Below, piece by piece: positions 23,475-25,047 of a stretch of DNA of 25,047 nt. The stretch spans positions 1-25,047 of the forward strand of contig JAEWWJ010000015.1 of assembly GCA_023396415.1 (NCBI GenBank), written 5' to 3'. Source of the DNA: Bacteroidota bacterium (lineage in GTDB: Bacteria > Bacteroidota > Bacteroidia > Bacteroidales > F082). The translations under genes and the position numbers were made by a program. Every line of letters starts with the position of its first letter. Position 1 is the stretch's first letter. Below the pieces are notes generated by a model that saw nothing but the letters and a program-made list of their open reading frames with translations, had not been told where the DNA came from and ran no database searches.

Positions 23475-23488
23475 TTGCTCATTTCAAA
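23458..23488 (-). promoter_or_regulatory. fbp promoter, minus strand
   Basis: On the minus strand, TTTG (23488-23485), 19-bp spacer and TATATTTG (23465-23458) match the Bacteroidota consensus. It overlaps the aspartate kinase promoter on the other strand. Confidence 0.6.
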
Positions 23489-23498
23489 ATGAAGCGCA

Positions 23499-24770
23499 AT
23501 GAAGCTGAAAGTTTTCAAATTTGGGGGTGCTTCGGTAAAAGATGCTGCGGCGGTGCGTAACTTGGTTTCTATAATGGAAAAACAAAAGAACCAAGCTGTA
23601 ATGATTGTGCTTTCGGCTATGGGCAAAACCACCAACGCCTTTGAAAAACTACTTTTTGCAGCGCGGGAAAAGTCAACCGGCTACGAAACACACTTGGATC
23701 AGCTTAAAACATTCCATTTTCAAATTGCAGAAGAACTTTTTGGTGAACGGGTTGAAGCCATAAGCACACAACTCCACACCCTGTTTGTTGCCTTGGAAAC
23801 AGATCTGATAAAAAACGCCTTGCTTTCATACGACCAACACTACGATGTAATTGTGCCTTATGGCGAGCTGCTGTCAACAACGATAGTGGCTGCTTTTCTC
23901 GAACAAAGAGGATTGCCCGTTGTCTTAAAAGATGCCCGCGAATTGGTCAAGACTGATAGTAATTTTCGGGCCGCCAATGTTGATTGGCAGCTGACGCAGC
24001 ACCGCATCGAAAGTATGAAAGCCGAATTTAAAAAGCATCCATTTATTTTGACACAAGGTTTTATTGGCTCTAACCCCGAGCAGCAAACCACAACTTTAGG
24101 ACGAGAAGGGTCTGATTTTACCGCTGCAATTTTTGCCTACTGCCTCGATGCGCACGAAGTGGTGATTTGGAAAGATGTGCCCGGCTTGCTCAATGCCGAC
24201 CCGAAACGTTTTGCCCAAACGGTGAAGCTGCCCTCCATTTCCTACAACGAAGCCATCGAGCTTGCATTCTATGGTGCAACCATCATTCACCCTAAAACCA
24301 TTAAACCACTTCAAAACAAACAGATTATACTCAAAATACAATCCTTTCTCGACGATAAAATTCCGGCATCGGTCATCAGTGGTAATTACGAAAACGACAC
24401 GCTTTTTCCGTCACTTATTGTCAAAGACAACCAGCTTTTAATCAGTATCAGTCCGCGCGATTTTTCTTTTATGGATGAAGCCCGACTGAGTTTTATTTTT
24501 GGAACTTTTCAGCAATTGCGCATCCACACCAATCTTTTGCAAACCTCAGCATTGAGTTTATCAGTGTGTATTGATGATAACGATCGGTCAATACTAGGGA
24601 TTTTGGAGGCTTTTTCTTCCGATTATTTTATCAAATACAACCACAGCTTGCGCCTGCTCACCGTGAGGCACTATACCGATGCCATGATTCCTTCGCTGGT
24701 TTCCGGGCAGGCCGTTTTGCTTGAACAGCGCAGCCGAACCACCTTGCAGATGGTGATGGAAAGTGATTGA
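23499..24770 (+). CDS. lysC: Monofunctional aspartate kinase
   Basis: 423 residues. The amino-acid kinase domain (about 1-275) opens with KFGGASV (K7), has TTLGREGSDFTAA (nucleotide/aspartate site) and KDVPGLLNADPK, and ends with EAIELAFYGATIIHPKT. C-terminal ACT-type regulatory sequence follows (about 305-423). There is no homoserine dehydrogenase domain, so it is monofunctional. It phosphorylates aspartate to begin lysine, threonine and methionine synthesis. The ACT region implies feedback control by an end product, which cannot be identified. It is transcribed divergently from fbp; no strong terminator follows. Confidence 0.93.
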   Translation: MKLKVFKFGGASVKDAAAVRNLVSIMEKQKNQAVMIVLSAMGKTTNAFEKLLFAAREKSTGYETHLDQLKTFHFQIAEELFGERVEAISTQLHTLFVALETDLIKNALLSYDQHYDVIVPYGELLSTTIVAAFLEQRGLPVVLKDARELVKTDSNFRAANVDWQLTQHRIESMKAEFKKHPFILTQGFIGSNPEQQTTTLGREGSDFTAAIFAYCLDAHEVVIWKDVPGLLNADPKRFAQTVKLPSISYNEAIELAFYGATIIHPKTIKPLQNKQIILKIQSFLDDKIPASVISGNYENDTLFPSLIVKDNQLLISISPRDFSFMDEARLSFIFGTFQQLRIHTNLLQTSALSLSVCIDDNDRSILGILEAFSSDYFIKYNHSLRLLTVRHYTDAMIPSLVSGQAVLLEQRSRTTLQMVMESD

Positions 24771-24842
24771 ACAATAAACAGAAAACTTCCAAATGCAGCA
24801 AAACGCATTTCAGTTACAATGCCAGCCTCAGCGTCATCTAAA

Positions 24843-25047
24843 GGGGTGTGTGATATGATCAACGTAGAAACTTCAACAGCTCACAAAGGCTTGCAGTAAT
24901 TTTTCATCAAAAAGCTTAAAGAAATATGAGTGTCGGTAATGATGAATAAAAAGATTTATCTTAGTGAAAAAATAATTGACATGAATCTAATCAATTTTAT
25001 GGCTCAATTTCCTGATGAAATATCTTGTAAATTGAAATTCAAGGAAA
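24843..25047 (+). mobile_element. Possible left end of an IS1595-type insertion sequence (partial)
   Basis: The transposase start at 24981 implies an insertion sequence entering from the right. The most suggestive left boundary is GGGGTGTGTGATATGATC from 24843, between the aspartate kinase stop and the transposase. The right end lies outside the window, so neither the terminal repeat nor a target duplication can be confirmed. The boundary is a guess. Confidence 0.3.
24981..25047 (+). CDS. IS1595-family transposase, N-terminal 22 residues (cut by window end)
   Basis: The frame reads MNLINFMAQFPDEISCKLKF and continues past the end. This matches the start of the IS1595-type transposase zinc-ribbon region, where a FPDE-SC stretch leads into the first CxxC. 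The cysteines and the DDE catalytic domain are outside the window. The frame is also open back to ATG codons at 24939/24942, but the homology-like start is 24981. Identification rests on about 20 residues, so it is moderate. Confidence 0.55.
   Translation, partial: MNLINFMAQFPDEISCKLKFKE

Noticed and set aside
24791..24810. Inverted repeat AAATGC/GCATTT after lysC as a terminator
   Set aside because: It has an AT-rich short stem, an 8-nt loop and no T-tract.
24671..24880. Minus-strand frame across the end of lysC with a coherent-looking peptide (SHTPLDDAEAG)
   Set aside because: Most of it is antisense to lysC, there is no promoter or family I can name, and the part outside lysC is too short to support.

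Overview
The window looks like chromosomal DNA from a Bacteroidota (Bacteroidetes) bacterium. The genome is moderately AT-rich. Clear Shine-Dalgarno sequences are scarce, and several genes are preceded by the Bacteroidota -7 element TAnnTTTG, sometimes with a TTTG -33 element about 20 bp upstream. The protein set also fits: ~800-residue FtsX/MacB permeases, SPOR proteins, secreted proteins cleaved before Gln, and sigma-54 activators paired with histidine kinases. I cannot place it below phylum level. No stretch longer than 300 bases lacks a gene.

Layout. (1) 1-168: 5' end of ruvB, minus strand. (2) 356-2520: a three-gene cluster of tandem UspA protein, secreted SPOR protein and tandem UspA protein. 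(3) 2682-5026: an AKR6-type aldo/keto reductase, then an acyl-CoA dehydrogenase with glutaryl-CoA dehydrogenase hallmarks. (4) 5071-7838, minus: a membrane-anchored, degenerate PHP-like protein coupled by an ATGA overlap to a GT39/ArnT-like glycosyltransferase. (5) 8122-9825: an NtrC-type sigma-54 response regulator followed immediately by a free HPt protein, with no cognate kinase in view. (6) 9859-17225: a histidine kinase and second sigma-54 response regulator on the minus strand, divergent from an HlyD adaptor, ABC ATPase and FtsX-type permease. A sigma-54-like promoter and a 16-bp palindrome lie between them. (7) 17392-20864: class II fructose-bisphosphate aldolase, a WbpE-like sugar aminotransferase and TrhO. 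(8) 20861-22305: a DUF454/YbaN membrane protein (minus) and a secreted probable outer-membrane protein (plus). (9) 22365-24770: class I fructose-1,6-bisphosphatase and aspartate kinase, divergent, with interlocked core promoters. (10) From about 24940: the start of an IS1595-type transposase, cut by the window end.

How the genes fit together. The most coherent system is the divergent two-component/efflux module, in which the kinase-activator pair probably drives the transporter from the sigma-54 promoter. Fba and Fbp catalyse consecutive gluconeogenic steps but are not co-transcribed. The response regulator-HPt pair suggests a phosphorelay fed by a kinase encoded elsewhere. The PHP-like/GT39 pair and the Usp-SPOR-Usp cluster have gene orders that suggest linked function, but their roles cannot be read from sequence. 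Most of the window is housekeeping or ordinary accessory content. I found no CRISPR array, phage, tRNA or rRNA. All coordinates and motif positions were read by eye.
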